The notes under the pieces: generated by a model
Seen by the model: the letters and a program-made list of their open reading frames with translations, nothing else
Database searches by the model: none
What the model was told of the DNA's origin: nothing
Program-made: the position numbers and the translations under genes
Shown: positions 46,461 to 57,671 of the stretch, piece after piece
Position numbering within the stretch: position 1 is the first letter of the stretch
Layout: each line of letters opens with the position of its first letter
Assembly (NCBI RefSeq): GCF_029784155.1
Contig: NC_073693.1
Coordinates: forward strand, 221,167,770-221,231,769
Reading direction: 5' to 3'
DNA: 64,000 bases
From: Uranotaenia lowii
Taxonomy: Eukaryota; Arthropoda; Insecta; Diptera; Culicidae

Positions 46461-49400
46461 CTAAACGACCACATCAGAGAGCTTAAGATATTTGTAAATT
46501 GGGAACAAATATCCAAAATCTAAGTATGCCAAAATGTCTCGAATAGGAACACCAGGTAGTCTACCTCGGGCCCTAAGGGTATCCAGTAGCCAAGCCCTCG
46601 TTTGACCATACCTTTCACACGTCCATACAACATGATCGATGTCGTGGTAGCCTTCCCCACAAACGCAAACATTGGTTGCAGCGAGATTAATACGAAACAA
46701 GTGCGCATCAAGCCAGCAGTGATTTGACATAAGCCGAGAAATCACGCGAATGAAGTCTCGACTTAAGTTAAAATGCTTGAACCATGCCTTCGTCGGAACC
46801 TTAGGGATAATCGTATGGAGCCAACGTCCCTTTGTGCCATTGTCCCAGCTAGACTGCCAAGCGTTAATCGCTAAAGTGCGAGGTATTGAAAAATATTCAT
46901 TGTAAGTTATTATCCTCTCAAAGATTTCACCTTGTAACGCGCCCACCTTAGCCAATGAGTCCGCCTTCTCATTGCCTTGTATAAGACAATGAGACGGGAT
47001 CCAAGCTAAGGTAATCCTATACGAATTTTCGATCAAAGCGCCCAATACCCCTGAAATTTCCAGCAAGAAATGGGAAGAGCGCTTCATCAGTTTCATCGAT
47101 CGAATTGCCTCAACGGAGCTGAGACTATCCGAATAGATGAAATAGTGGTCTACGGGCAGTGTGCGAATGTGTTCCAAGGTGCAGTAAATAGCGGCTAGCT
47201 CAGCAGTGTAAACGGAGCATGGCTCTCGGAGCTTGAACGAAGCTTCAAAGCCCTCATTATACACTGCGAAGCCAGTCGCGTTGTCGATTCTAGAACCATC
47301 AGTAAAGAACATTTTTATAGGATCAATTTCACGTACTTTTGAAGCAAAGATTGGAGGAATGATGTTGGGTCGGACGTGATCTGGTATTCCACGGATGTCA
47401 GCGGTCATGGACAGATCGAATCTTATCAAGGAACTGCTAATTGGGTAAAAGTGACTCGTGTCCGAATTTAATAAAGAAGGATTTATTTCTAATTGACTAA
47501 AAGTTTTATAATTATCTACATATTTTACTTGCGGATTAATATTCATAAGCCTTTCCAAATTTTCTATCACCAAAGGATTCATAGTTTCACTTCGAATTAG
47601 GAAACGTAGCGATAAATCGAGGAACCGATTTTTCAACGGCATCACACCCGCCAGTACTTCGAGACACATCGTATGTGTCGATTGCATACAACCCATGGCA
47701 ATACGCAAACAACGATACTGTATTCGTTCTAGTTTAATCAAGTGGGTTTGCGCGGCGGACCCAAAGCAAAAGCTTCCGTATTCTATGACCGACAGTATCG
47801 TTGTTTGGTATAACCTGATGAGGTCCTGTGGATGAGCACCCCACCAGGTTCCAGTAATCGTTCGAAGAAAATTGATCCTCTTTTGGCATTTTTGTGTCAA
47901 GTACCTAATATGTTTTCCCCAGAGGCATTTAGAGTCGAACCAGACACCCAAATATTTAAAACTAAGAGATTGAGTTAGAGTTCTACCCATCATAAGGAGC
48001 TCTATTTGAGGAGGGGAATGTTTCCTTGAAAAAACTACTAACTCGGTTTTACTAGGCGAAAACTCGATACCTAGATTCCTGGCCCAATGTGATAAGTTAT
48101 TAAGAGTTTCTTGTAACGGAGGTTTAATTTGAGTGCCTGTTTTACCTGTGATATGAACAACACAGTCATCCGCAAGCTGTCTTAGCGTGCAATTTTGTGC
48201 CATACAAGCATCGATTTCTCGGACATAAAAGTTGTATAGCAGGGGGCTTAAACATGAGCCTTGGGGTAGACCCATGTAACTAATTCGTTTAACATTGGTT
48301 TCTCCATGACTAAAATTCATGATTTTTTCAGACAACAGGTTATATAGAAAATTGTTCAATATTGGTGAAAGTCCGCAAGAGTTAAAATTACTAGATAGCA
48401 CTTCTATGGACACCGAATCGAATGCCCCTTTGATGTCCAGAAATACTGCCCCCATCTGCTCTTTTTGGGCAAACGCCAATTGAATGTCTGATGAAAGTAA
48501 TGCTAGACAGTCGTTCGTACCCTTGCCTCTACGGAAACCAAATTGTGTACTTGACAACAGATTGTTTGATTCAACCCATTTATCCAGCCGAAAGAGAATC
48601 ATTTTTTCGAGCAATTTCCGGAGACACGAAAGCATTGCAATCGGCCTATACGAATTGTATTCAGAAGCTGGTTTTCCCGGTTTTTGGATGGCGATAACTT
48701 TCACTTGTCTCCAGTCATGCGGAACAAAGTTCAGTTCCAAACACTTATTGAATAAATTCAATAAACGTTTTTTAGCGGAATCTGGCAGATTCTTCAACAA
48801 GTTGAATTTGATTCTGTCCAGTCCGGGAGCTGAATTGTTGCAGGACCAGAGCGCAAGTGAAAGTTCGACCATCGAGAATTTATCCTCGGTTTCGGAACTA
48901 TTCTCTGTATCCCGGTATATCTTCAGAGCTGGTGCTGCGTCCGGGCAGACCTTTTTCGCGAACTTTAATAGCCATCGGCTCGAACTTTCCTCACTTTCGT
49001 TCGTGGGAGTGTGATTACGCATGTTCCGTGCTGTTTGCCAAAGTGTGCGCAGAGACGTTTCTCGAGATAACTCATCAACGAATCGCCTCCAATACCCACG
49101 TTTCTTGGCCCTGATCAAGTTCTTGAACTTGCGTTCCAAAGCCAAGTAACGTTGGAACTTCTCTGGCAGTCCGGTTCTGCGAAACTCGACAAACGCCTTG
49201 CGCTTTTCATTTCCCGCGCGAGAACACTCACCGTCCCACCACGGAGTAGGAGGTCTTTTCTGGATCGTCGAGTTTTCGTTTCGTCTGACCTGTGCCCCGA
49301 TTGCACAGTCCACAATCGTCCCGGACATGAAACAATACTCTGCCTCCGGAGGCAGTTCGTCCGTTGAGTTGATGGCGTCGCTAACACTCGATGTATACTT

Positions 49401-50147
49401 TTTCCAATCTATATTCTTTGTGAGGTCATAAGGAATATTGATTTCTTCGGGTGGACTACGACAACTGTTAATAGAAATATGGATAGGCAAATGATCGCTT
49501 CCCTGAGGGTCTTGAATTACCTTCCACGTACAATCCAAGCTCAGAGAGGAAGAAGCTAAAGAAAGGTCTAAAATACTATGCTGTGATTGGGATCCATTAA
49601 TTCGAGTCACTTCCCCATTGTTTAAGACAGTCATGCTGAAGTCGTCGCACAGCTCATAAATAATGTCAGCACGTTCATCATCACGTGAGCTACCCCAGCC
49701 CACGCCATGGGAGTTAAAATCTCCCAGAACTAGCCGGGGTTCTGGGAGAAGTGAAATAATATTCGCCAATTGGTTCCGGCTCACGCTTGAAGATGGTGGA
49801 ATATAAACCGATGCTAGACAAAGGTCTTGACCTTTAATTCTAGCTTGGCAACTAACGACTTCAATACCTAGAGATGGTTGTAGTGGAATACGATAGAAAG
49901 AGTGGCATTTCTTGATCCCCAAAAGAACGCCACCCCCTCTTTGACCATCACGATCCAGGCGAATTATGTTGTGGCTATGGAAGGTGAAATCTACGTTTGG
50001 AGAGAGCCAAGTTTCGCATAAGGCGAACACATCACAATTCAAATTGTGTACCAATATTTTAAGTGGGTCTAATTTTGGTAAAATACTTCTGCAGTTCCAT
50101 TGCAATACAGAAACAATTTCTCTCCCCTCATTGGATGAATTAGCCAT
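46461..50147 (-). CDS. Retrotransposon ORF2: endonuclease-reverse transcriptase-RNase H
   Basis: Intact 1228-residue protein. An AP-type endonuclease is at the N-terminus (VSVLQWNCRSILPKLD, CETWLSP, VLGDFNSHGVGWGSS, GSDHLPI). The reverse transcriptase is in the middle (NSAPGLDRI, YNSYRPIAMLSCLRKLLEK, FLDIKGAFDSV, GLPQGSCLSPLLY, catalytic LADDC). RNase H is near the C-terminus with its acidic residues in FFTDGSR, YTAELAAIYC and YSDSLSSVEA, then WIPSHCLIQGNEKADSLAK. A Cys/His cluster (CVCGEGYHDIDHVVWTC) lies close to the end. The start overlaps the ORF1 stop by 8 bases (ATGGCTAA), suggesting reinitiation after ORF1. The active-site LADD variant is normal for this group. Confidence 0.95.
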   Translation of the reverse strand: MANSSNEGREIVSVLQWNCRSILPKLDPLKILVHNLNCDVFALCETWLSPNVDFTFHSHNIIRLDRDGQRGGGVLLGIKKCHSFYRIPLQPSLGIEVVSCQARIKGQDLCLASVYIPPSSSVSRNQLANIISLLPEPRLVLGDFNSHGVGWGSSRDDERADIIYELCDDFSMTVLNNGEVTRINGSQSQHSILDLSLASSSLSLDCTWKVIQDPQGSDHLPIHISINSCRSPPEEINIPYDLTKNIDWKKYTSSVSDAINSTDELPPEAEYCFMSGTIVDCAIGAQVRRNENSTIQKRPPTPWWDGECSRAGNEKRKAFVEFRRTGLPEKFQRYLALERKFKNLIRAKKRGYWRRFVDELSRETSLRTLWQTARNMRNHTPTNESEESSSRWLLKFAKKVCPDAAPALKIYRDTENSSETEDKFSMVELSLALWSCNNSAPGLDRIKFNLLKNLPDSAKKRLLNLFNKCLELNFVPHDWRQVKVIAIQKPGKPASEYNSYRPIAMLSCLRKLLEKMILFRLDKWVESNNLLSSTQFGFRRGKGTNDCLALLSSDIQLAFAQKEQMGAVFLDIKGAFDSVSIEVLSSNFNSCGLSPILNNFLYNLLSEKIMNFSHGETNVKRISYMGLPQGSCLSPLLYNFYVREIDACMAQNCTLRQLADDCVVHITGKTGTQIKPPLQETLNNLSHWARNLGIEFSPSKTELVVFSRKHSPPQIELLMMGRTLTQSLSFKYLGVWFDSKCLWGKHIRYLTQKCQKRINFLRTITGTWWGAHPQDLIRLYQTTILSVIEYGSFCFGSAAQTHLIKLERIQYRCLRIAMGCMQSTHTMCLEVLAGVMPLKNRFLDLSLRFLIRSETMNPLVIENLERLMNINPQVKYVDNYKTFSQLEINPSLLNSDTSHFYPISSSLIRFDLSMTADIRGIPDHVRPNIIPPIFASKVREIDPIKMFFTDGSRIDNATGFAVYNEGFEASFKLREPCSVYTAELAAIYCTLEHIRTLPVDHYFIYSDSLSSVEAIRSMKLMKRSSHFLLEISGVLGALIENSYRITLAWIPSHCLIQGNEKADSLAKVGALQGEIFERIITYNEYFSIPRTLAINAWQSSWDNGTKGRWLHTIIPKVPTKAWFKHFNLSRDFIRVISRLMSNHCWLDAHLFRINLAATNVCVCGEGYHDIDHVVWTCERYGQTRAWLLDTLRARGRLPGVPIRDILAYLDFGYLFPIYKYLKLSDVVV

Positions 50148-51756
50148 CGAAAGAAATTGCTTCTGCGATGAGGGTCATAGTGAGAGCTTTCTTTTTCAAG
50201 AATTCTCTCAAAAGGGGTACAAAAATATTGATCATAGTCCTCCATCCTGCTGGTATACTGAAAAAGTCCAGGATGAACGCAACAATTTCCGAGAATTTCA
50301 TCTTACCATCAGCCGAAAAGCTGGGAAAACCATTCGACGATGGATCAGATGCAGTTTCTCTGGGAATTGTTGCATTCCTGTTAGCTACTGATGGGCCTGA
50401 ATTCTGAAGGAAAGCCTGGGGTTTTGACTTCCCAGAAAGTGGAGGGAAGTCCTTCGGGGACGGATTAAAACCCGGAGGACTCTGAATAGGAGGGGAAGAA
50501 TTACTATTTCCACTTTGAGGATTTCTTTTAATTTTAATTTTGCTGGCAGCTAATCCGGTTTGTGTTTTAGTAATGCGTTTCCTTTTTGGAGCCTGTGAAA
50601 CATTATTTTTTAAAAATGGCCCAGTTGATGTTCCTTCACATGGATCCTCCCCTTCGGATTCAAAGTCACTTAGAAGGTCAAACTGGTTCTCTGAGACGAT
50701 TGGCAAAGACTTCAGAACCATGTCTCTGTAGGACATTTTTACACGATTTTTCAAAGAAGTCTTGATTTTTTCCCGGCGCGATATGTACTTCGGACACGCC
50801 GAGAGAGCATGAGAGGCTTCACCAGTGCAATACAAGCACCTGCTTGCTGCTTGTATTGCACACGAAGCTTCCTCATGCTTCTCCCCGCACTTAGAGCAGC
50901 GTGCCTGATTGCAGCAGTAGGCGGCCGTATGATCCAACTGCTTGCACTTCTGGCAGAACATGACCGAAGGCACATAAAGTCTCACAGGTAGACGAACCTT
51001 CCCGATCGCAACGTAATCAGGAAGTGCAGTGCCGGAAAAAGTAACCCGAAAAGAGTTCGACAGGGAAAACTTCCGTTTTTCCCCCTCGCCAGATGCTGAC
51101 TTTAGTTGACGCGCATCCAACACCTTGACCGTTGGAAGAGCAGGATCCTTGAATCGGCCAACCCCTGATTCCATTAGGTCATCGACGGTCAAACCCTCTT
51201 CGGTTACCACTCCGTCGATTTCCACGTCACGAGCGGGAACGTAAACGCGGTACTCGATCGTAAACCTCTCGTCACAAGCAATGGCGTTTGCTTCCTTCAG
51301 ACTACCAGCGACAACGCGCATCTTGTTCCGACTCATCGACTGGTAGTTGACTATGGAAGGGTATGATCGGTCGAGGGTTCGGGAGATTGAAATCACGTTA
51401 AGTGGTTTCCCATTCGGTTTGGGCCGGATGTAGACCACCCAGGGACCTTTCGATTGAGATTGGTAAACCCGACGGCGAGGTGAAGTATTTGTCGACTTTG
51501 AAACATTACCAGGGGAATCGACTTGGGTTGTTTCTGGTGATTGGGAAATAGGCTCTTTGCCGAAAATAAAGGGTGTTGATGTTGGGTGAGAAACGGGGGT
51601 AGGCGAATCCTCCGTATCAGAAATGTACATAGGAGGGTTGGCGGTACTGGGGGAATAGTTTCCAAAATTTAACCTCTCGGGTTGAGTTTCTTCCCGAAAT
51701 GGAGGATGCTCATCGTCCTCGCCGTCGTCATCCACTTGTCGATTGGTTTCCGACAT
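50140..51756 (-). CDS. Retrotransposon ORF1: Gag-like nucleic-acid binding protein
   Basis: 538 residues. An acidic, Pro/Ser/Thr-rich N-terminus is followed by an RRM-like stretch (GPWVVYIRPKPNGKPLNVIS, SIVNYQSMSRNKMRVVAGS). Then come consecutive CCHC zinc knuckles around CQKCKQLDHTAAYC, CSKCGEKHEEASC and CLYCTGEASHALSAC. The basic tail has KRKRITKTQ and KIKIKRN. Such ORF1 proteins package the element RNA. It ends where ORF2 begins, with an 8-base overlap. The frame is uninterrupted. Confidence 0.92.
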   Translation of the reverse strand: MSETNRQVDDDGEDDEHPPFREETQPERLNFGNYSPSTANPPMYISDTEDSPTPVSHPTSTPFIFGKEPISQSPETTQVDSPGNVSKSTNTSPRRRVYQSQSKGPWVVYIRPKPNGKPLNVISISRTLDRSYPSIVNYQSMSRNKMRVVAGSLKEANAIACDERFTIEYRVYVPARDVEIDGVVTEEGLTVDDLMESGVGRFKDPALPTVKVLDARQLKSASGEGEKRKFSLSNSFRVTFSGTALPDYVAIGKVRLPVRLYVPSVMFCQKCKQLDHTAAYCCNQARCSKCGEKHEEASCAIQAASRCLYCTGEASHALSACPKYISRREKIKTSLKNRVKMSYRDMVLKSLPIVSENQFDLLSDFESEGEDPCEGTSTGPFLKNNVSQAPKRKRITKTQTGLAASKIKIKRNPQSGNSNSSPPIQSPPGFNPSPKDFPPLSGKSKPQAFLQNSGPSVANRNATIPRETASDPSSNGFPSFSADGKMKFSEIVAFILDFFSIPAGWRTMINIFVPLLREFLKKKALTMTLIAEAISFDG

Positions 51757-52739
51757 AATGGGTCACAGAGGAGAGCAAAACAATAACAAAAAGGCGAAAT
51801 GATAGATGAAGATAGATGATAGATGATAGAGAAGAAAATTATGTATAACCAAAATAGTAATAATAGTTAAAGATCAATATAAAACTCAAAATTTAACTTT
51901 TTGAGATAAAGAATAAAAAAAAACAAACAGGAAAAAAAAATAACTTAGGATAGAAAAAAAATATTTATGGGATACACCCTATTACAAACCGCTGCCGACC
52001 AAACGATCGGTCTTTTGTGTTGACCTTGCTGGTTTCACACAACAATGGCGACCTGACTATTGTGTATGCCTTCTGCTGTTTTTTTTTTCATTGGATCACT
52101 GCGATTTCGCGGCACTAAATGATATTTTCACAGCAAACAGTTCCGTAATCAACGGTAAACTACGCCCGTGACGGTATTCACAACCGAATTTGAGAGGCAA
52201 GCACTTTTGCACACAGCACACAGCGAAAGGAAAAAAACGTCCGTCTGTTGCGAGTACTGCGCAACGAATGTTTATCTATTTCATTACCTATTTATTTGAT
52301 TTTTTTAAAGTTTAACTACAAATTCGATTATATTTGAGAAGTTTTTATGAAAATAAGGACAAATCAGGACATTTTAGGGACCAATTTTAGAAAATCAGGA
52401 CAAATCGAGAGTTTTTGAAAAATCAGGACGGTCTTTCGAAAATCAGGACAAATCCTGATAAATCAGGACACCTGACACCTCTGTTCAAAACATTCACTGT
52501 ACCTCGGAAATACCCAAACTTAAGTTGCCTAGTGTGGACTAGGCTTTACCCAATTCTACTCAATTTCTAAGCATGTGTATCGTTATTGCGATGTGAGTGT
52601 GCGAAAACTAACTAAATGACTTTCTTTGAATTATCTTGCATTGAGCTTATTTAGAAATTTAAAGCTAAAAGAAAATCGCGGAAAATTTTTGATACCTCAC
52701 CATTTTACTGTTAAATTTGTTTTATTTAAAATATATCAA

Positions 52740-53276
52740 ATGGCAAGTCGTACGCTTTTATTGATGGGTCAAGTGATTCCCTGCGTCAAACAAAATGCAT
52801 CAAAAATACGAGTTCGTCGAATGGATCTCGACACAAATTTGAATATGGTAAAACCGACTCTAAGGTTATCTCAACATATGCGGTTTGTTGCATAATTATA
52901 TCTGGATTCGTTTTAGTATTTCAAAAAGGATGAATTCTACTTTGTTCACGATCCCAAAAAAATATGCAAAACCGGGGATGTTGTGCTCATTAGAGAACTA
53001 CCACAGAAACTGACTCGCCTGATAACACATTCGATCCAGGAAATTGTGTACCCATTGGGAGACGTTACGGATCCTATAACAGGAAAGCAGGTTACGGTTG
53101 GTAAATATCGAGAGGACATCGAAGAAACTAACCGGTTGTATGGAAAATCAAGCGAGGCATTCAATTACGACAAGGCTCCACCACGTGGTCGATTGGAAGG
53201 AACGCAGGATTTCACGCATGGTGAAACGTACATTAAATATCACGAGGACGGCAAAGATCAACCGTTTGCTGTGTAG
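52740..53276 (+). CDS. mRpS17: Mitochondrial ribosomal protein S17
   Basis: Small-subunit mitoribosomal protein of the uS17 family, an OB-fold rRNA binder. Exons 52740-52847 and 52917-53276, joined phase 0 by a 69-bp GT-AG intron, encode 155 residues. It begins MASRTLLLMGQVIPCVKQN and continues KIRVRRMDLDTNLNM/YFKKDEFYFVHD, KTGDVVLIRELPQKLTRLI and GDVTDPITGKQVTVGKYRED, matching the core of animal MRPS17 (VTRL.LD.YL..YF, GD.VLLR.LP, DP.TGK). The extension to HEDGKDQPFAV is longer than in human, as in other insects. Upstream, in-frame codons back to 52626 precede this start; ATG 52740 is preferred because the S17 homology starts just after it. It is tail to tail with Fcp1. Confidence 0.95.
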
Positions 53277-53509
53277 ATTGAATAAGGCGGTCATCTGCAG
53301 TTATGAGTTAGATCGAGCAAGTTTCAGTAAATATTATACAATTCAAATACTATAAATTAAATATCCGACCTTAACACTACAGGCTTTGTGTCACTTTATA
53401 CAACATTTAACAGGAAACGAGAAACAGCGAAACTTGAGGTCACTAGTCGCTTTTGTACTACTAATACCAACAAACTATAGTTACAAAGTAGTTAACGTGT
53501 CCACCGCAA

Positions 53510-56137
53510 CTACTCGTCTAAACCTAAAAACTCCCGTTCTAGAGCGGCACCCATCATGTTCCAATCGCCGTCATCCACGTCGTCGATTGGATCTTCGCTA
53601 CCTTCGGTGTTGGAACCCATGTCCAGATCAGACGGTAGATTGCCGCCTCTTCTAAATTTGGCACTAGGGCTCTCATCGTCATCGGAACTAAGATTCGTTT
53701 GACTATTTTCATTGTCCTCTACATACCTAAGAAGAGTTCTGCTGTTTTCCTCATCCTCCATTTCTTGCTTTTTCTGGAAAATGTTTCGTTTGTTTTCATC
53801 TTCTTCTTTCCGCTTTCTTTTCCGTAAAGACTTGTCCAGAGGGGGATTTTCAATATCAACAGGACCATCGTCGCTAGAACTGTCGTCTGATTCAAAGAAC
53901 TCATCAAACTCATCGTTCATTGCATTAAGATCATCATTTGAAAAGCTCAGCAATGGATTGATTGTGTCACTAAATTTAGGCGGTATTTTTTCTGTTGTTT
54001 TCCTTCCAGAACTTCCAGCACCGTAGTTAACAGAATGTTCTGGAATTATAATAAAAAAAAAAAATAAAAAATAGGAACCAAGAAGTTTTCAAATAATGAT
54101 TAAATACATTACCGGGACTATGGCAATGCGGAGGCGGTTGACGCATTTTAGAAGGTTTCGAAGTTTTGAGAGGATAAAGCAATTCTTCTACGTGTTCCCA
54201 TCGTTCAGCACATGTCCAAAGCCATTCTGGAGTCACAATTTTTATCCGAGGATTTTTACGAGCATTGTGTACTTTGGAGGTGCCGAAAGTGACCGCAACT
54301 AGATGAGTGCTTTCCGGGCTAAAATCTTGTGTGACCTGGGCCCCGAGACTGCGAGCGACCTGGTACGCTTTGCTCTGTGTCAGTTTCATGTTATTGGGCA
54401 CTAAACCTGAAAAAACCAAATTGCAACCCACGAGAACCTGCGATTTTGCTTGCGGGATAAGTTGCTTCAGATCGGAAATCTAGAATAGCAAAACAAAAAA
54501 GAAGAAACATGAAGATAATTTAAGCGTATAACCGTTGTTTCATAGCTACTCACCTCTTTGGTTTTGTCATACTCTTCATAGAATTTTTGATGAATTGTGA
54601 TCAATATATGTTCCAAGTATAGAAGGTAATCATCCGGATCATTGATTTCTATCAAATTACTTTTAATTTCTAATTCCGGTTCGATTGTTTTGACATTTTC
54701 CACCGAGTTCTCTACTTCAGGCGCTTTTTCGACTGGAGTTTCGGTCTCATCTACTTTTTCCGATAACGAAAGCTCTGTAACTGTGACGGTTTCAGTCTTC
54801 TTCGTTTCCTCATCTTTTTTAGAAGACTCCACAACCTCCTTGGGAGGTATATCTTCTGCTGTTTTGACCTCATCCGTTTCAATTTTCGGTGTTGGGGGAC
54901 GACTATCTTCGGGATCGTCCTTTTCTTTTTTATCTCTCGAAAATTGGTTTATTAAATCTGCTAAAATTCATTTGATTTAAGTAAACAAACAAAAAAGGTC
55001 TATAATATTAACTTGCCTTTGAAATCTACGCCCTTCCCGTCAAGTTCGTTTTTGGACATGCCTGGTGGAGCATTGATATCCCCTGTGTGCTGAAAGAAAT
55101 GATACGGTTTAACCTGAATTAAATTGGTTGCCATGTTCCACACATCTTCCCGATCATCAATGATGCACACCATCGAATCTCCACAGGGGAATAAAGCTCT
55201 GAAAAATAGAAACTGTTACATAGAGATATGATCGAATATCTAATAAATAAGTACTTGAGATTGTCGGTTTTGCTAGTCGCATTGAAACATTCATCCCGCG
55301 ACAAAATTCGATGAGAGAAGAATTTTCCGTCCTCATCAAGAAATTGTGCAATCATGTGTGCGTAGTTACGAGCTCCAAAAGTACATATGTGTAGCTCATA
55401 ATAAGGGTCCATTTTTGATAGAAACTCCAGAGCACCCGGCCGTAACCTCGTATGATACCAGGGTGAATTTGGACCGTATAATTGAAAATGGTATACGTCC
55501 TGTAACAAGATAAAACGTAAAACATGTGTTGAAAGTATACGTATAGTATAGTAAACCTATACGTACCTTCAGGTTGTTGGGTACATTGTCATTCGTTGTA
55601 TGGATCAGTGTTTGATCCAAATCCACCAGTAGAACAAGTTTTCTATCCCGCAACAAACGTTCTGTGTCCTCTTGACCCAGTTTTTTAGCTAATGTTTCCG
55701 TTACTTTTAAATCTGGAACAGAATGAACCATTGGAACTGATGCCTCCGAACCGGCACCTTTCTCATCTTGTCGTAAATCGGCACCACAGTCGGCACACAT
55801 ATCCTTAATAACCGTGGTATGATTACATTGGTCCAACTCTAATAATGGTTCACTAAAAATAAAGAAACATGTTTATCATAATGTTCAACTGCATTGCTAG
55901 TTACAGGGACGTTTACCCTTTATCAACAACATCTCCTTCCCTGGCAAGGCGCTTTTTCACGACGCCTGCTTTCGTTGCCTTGAGACGCCGAACATCTTTC
56001 TCGTTTATGCTGATGCACTCGTAGAAAAGAATGATGGAACCTCCGGTTACCGGATAACCTTCACGAACCTTCCATTTGATGATTTTGATTGCGTAGTCCA
56101 TAGGAGCGCGAACGATGTTTTGGTTTTCTTCGGCCAT
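53510..56137 (-). CDS. Fcp1: RNA polymerase II CTD phosphatase Fcp1
   Basis: Removes phosphate from the RNA polymerase II C-terminal domain so the enzyme can be recycled. Seven exons on the minus strand: 56137-55917, 55852-55567, 55499-55255, 55198-55017, 54960-54554, 54479-54113, 54039-53510, giving 745 residues. The N-terminus has a lipoyl-like region (PMDYAIKIIKWKVREGYPV, KKRLAREGDVVDKG). The catalytic FCPH domain starts in exon 2 with the DxDxT motif LVDLDQTLIHTT and runs through YHTRLRPGALEFLSKMDPYY, HICTFGARNYAHMIAQFLD and IIDDREDVW. An acidic/Ser-Thr linker leads to a BRCT domain (GCNLVFSGLVPN, THLVAVTFGTSKV, IVTPEWLWTCAERWE). The acidic C-terminus (DEFDEFFESDDSSSDDGP) is the usual TFIIF-binding type. 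Intron 4 uses a GC donor (AAAG/GCAAGT). Confidence 0.95.
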
Positions 56138-57241
56138 TTTTATGTCACTTTTGCATTATTTTGCACGGTATCGTTTAGCCGCCGCTTAAATGACGATCGC
56201 CAGTAGTTGGCTCGTTATTGTGGGTTATGAAATCAGCTGACGTTACGCTTACACTAGTACAAATCTACAAACTTATTAACGCGAACTGAACGTAAAGAAC
56301 CGAAAGAACCAGAACCACAGAGAACAGACGTACAAGCTCGAACAAAAAATCTTCCAAAAAGTGTGTAAAATTTCAAATGCTGACATTCAAAAAATACGTT
56401 AGAAATTGACTTGAAATAGTGCAATCTATTGTGCCGTTCAAAAGTTACAAATCAAATTTTCAGGTGGCCAGTTTTCGAAAAGGCCCAGCCAAAAGAAACA
56501 GAAAAATTGTTCAAAACTATCGTTGGAAATTTTACACAAGTTTCGTGGGCTAGCTTGTATGTCTGTTCTCTGTGCCAGAACATCCAATATTCTTTATGCA
56601 TTCTTTATAGTCCTATTTGCCGCTGGTAGTGTTCGTGATATTATACTGGTTGTTTCACCAACACTTTTCAGTTTTGGGACAATCAACCTCAAAAACGACC
56701 ATGTGCGTCGGCCGGCTGCCCGTTTTTTGTACCGTAAGTTTTTGAGGTTAATTGTCCCGTCTCATCTGTACACGCTCAGCAAGTGTGCGTAAGAAATGTC
56801 AAAAACAACTCTATACAAGGAATATTTAAATAAGGTAGTGCCGAGAGTCATATTGGATTTTTTTGTGACGTCACAAAAACGATTGTCTCGAAAATTTATA
56901 TGAGAAAGGTAGGAATTTCAAAGAAAAAACACGTTTTAGAACGAAAATGGATTCCAATTTCATTTTGATTCTGTTGTAAGGCCTCTATTTTACTATGTTA
57001 TGTAGTTTTTTGGTCCTTTGAAGATTGCATAATGTTGTTTTCTTATTTTAATTATGAATGCAATATGTAGAAGTTATACTTTCAATCCGCATTAGTCAGC
57101 CTTTTGTCTATGCAAGTGTGTCCTCAAGTAGGTTAACCGTTTTCTGTGACAACTGTAAAAACATTTCTCATTCCAAAACCACATGTTAAAATTTGTAACC
57201 GCCTTTATTTTTCGCTCCTTAATAAATAAGTTTTTCCTTTG
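56138..57241. other. Fcp1 upstream region with a hairpin
   Basis: The first ~150 bp should contain the Fcp1 promoter. GGGACAATCAACCTCAAAAA (56677-56696) pairs with TTTTTGAGGTTAATTGTCCC (about 56739-56758) around a ~42-base loop, with one mismatch. TGACGTCA lies at about 56867. Open frames here are not recognised. Confidence 0.5.
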
Positions 57242-57491
57242 TGTTGAATCTCAACACTATTGGTCACTCTAGTAGCGAGTGCCTCGCAAGATTGCATACA
57301 ATCTTGCAAAGCGTTTGTCTAGATGTGACATGTCGAGGGTTACTAGATGGCGATTTGAATTTAAATTTCTAATGCTATTTACGCGGGAAAAAATGTAATG
57401 TTTTATGATTGTGAAATAAAAATCTCTCTTTAGTGTTAACCGTCAAAGAAAGAAGTTGGTTTTTTCCCTTCCGAAATGGGCTGACGCAACA
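57242..57491. repeat. Left LTR of TRIM-like element
   Basis: Contains AATAAA near 57415 and short inverted ends TGTTG...CAACA. Identical to 58124-58373 by eye. Confidence 0.9.
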
Positions 57492-57671
57492 TTTGGTGCC
57501 GTGACCAGGATGGGAAAGCTTTCGCCAGGAGTTGAGATCTCCTGCTACAGCGTTAAGCTATCCCGACGGATAACAGTGGAGCTCGGATCCTGCCAAATCA
57601 ACCTAGACGATCACCGAAAGCCCCGTTCTTGACAACGATAGTACCCAATTTCAAATTGCTGGCCCAGAGAA

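Larger units (their letters stand above)
46072..52269 (-). mobile_element. Near full-length I-like non-LTR retrotransposon (6.2 kb)
   Basis: GTTTATCTATTTC occurs on both sides (46059-46071 and 52270-52282), an exact 13-bp target duplication. On the minus strand the element starts ATTCGTTGCGCAGTACTCGC, has a ~510-bp 5' UTR, ORF1 and ORF2 intact, a ~390-bp 3' UTR with AATAAA, and a short A-rich tail (GTAAATGAAAA). ORF2 with endonuclease, RT and RNase H fits the I or LOA groups. Both ORFs are uninterrupted, so this copy is young and may be active. Confidence 0.9.
45795..52483. mobile_element. hAT-like MITE split by a non-LTR retrotransposon
   Basis: Left end CAGGGGTGCCAGGTG and right end CAGGTGTCAGAGGTGC-type (read inward as CAGAGGTGTCAGGTG) are inverted. 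TTCAAAAC flanks both (45787-45794 and 52484-52491), an exact 8-bp target duplication as expected for hAT. Without the inserted retrotransposon (46072-52269 plus one 13-bp duplication) the MITE is about 0.48 kb. ATCAGGACA/TGTCCTGA motifs repeat near both ends. Confidence 0.88.
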
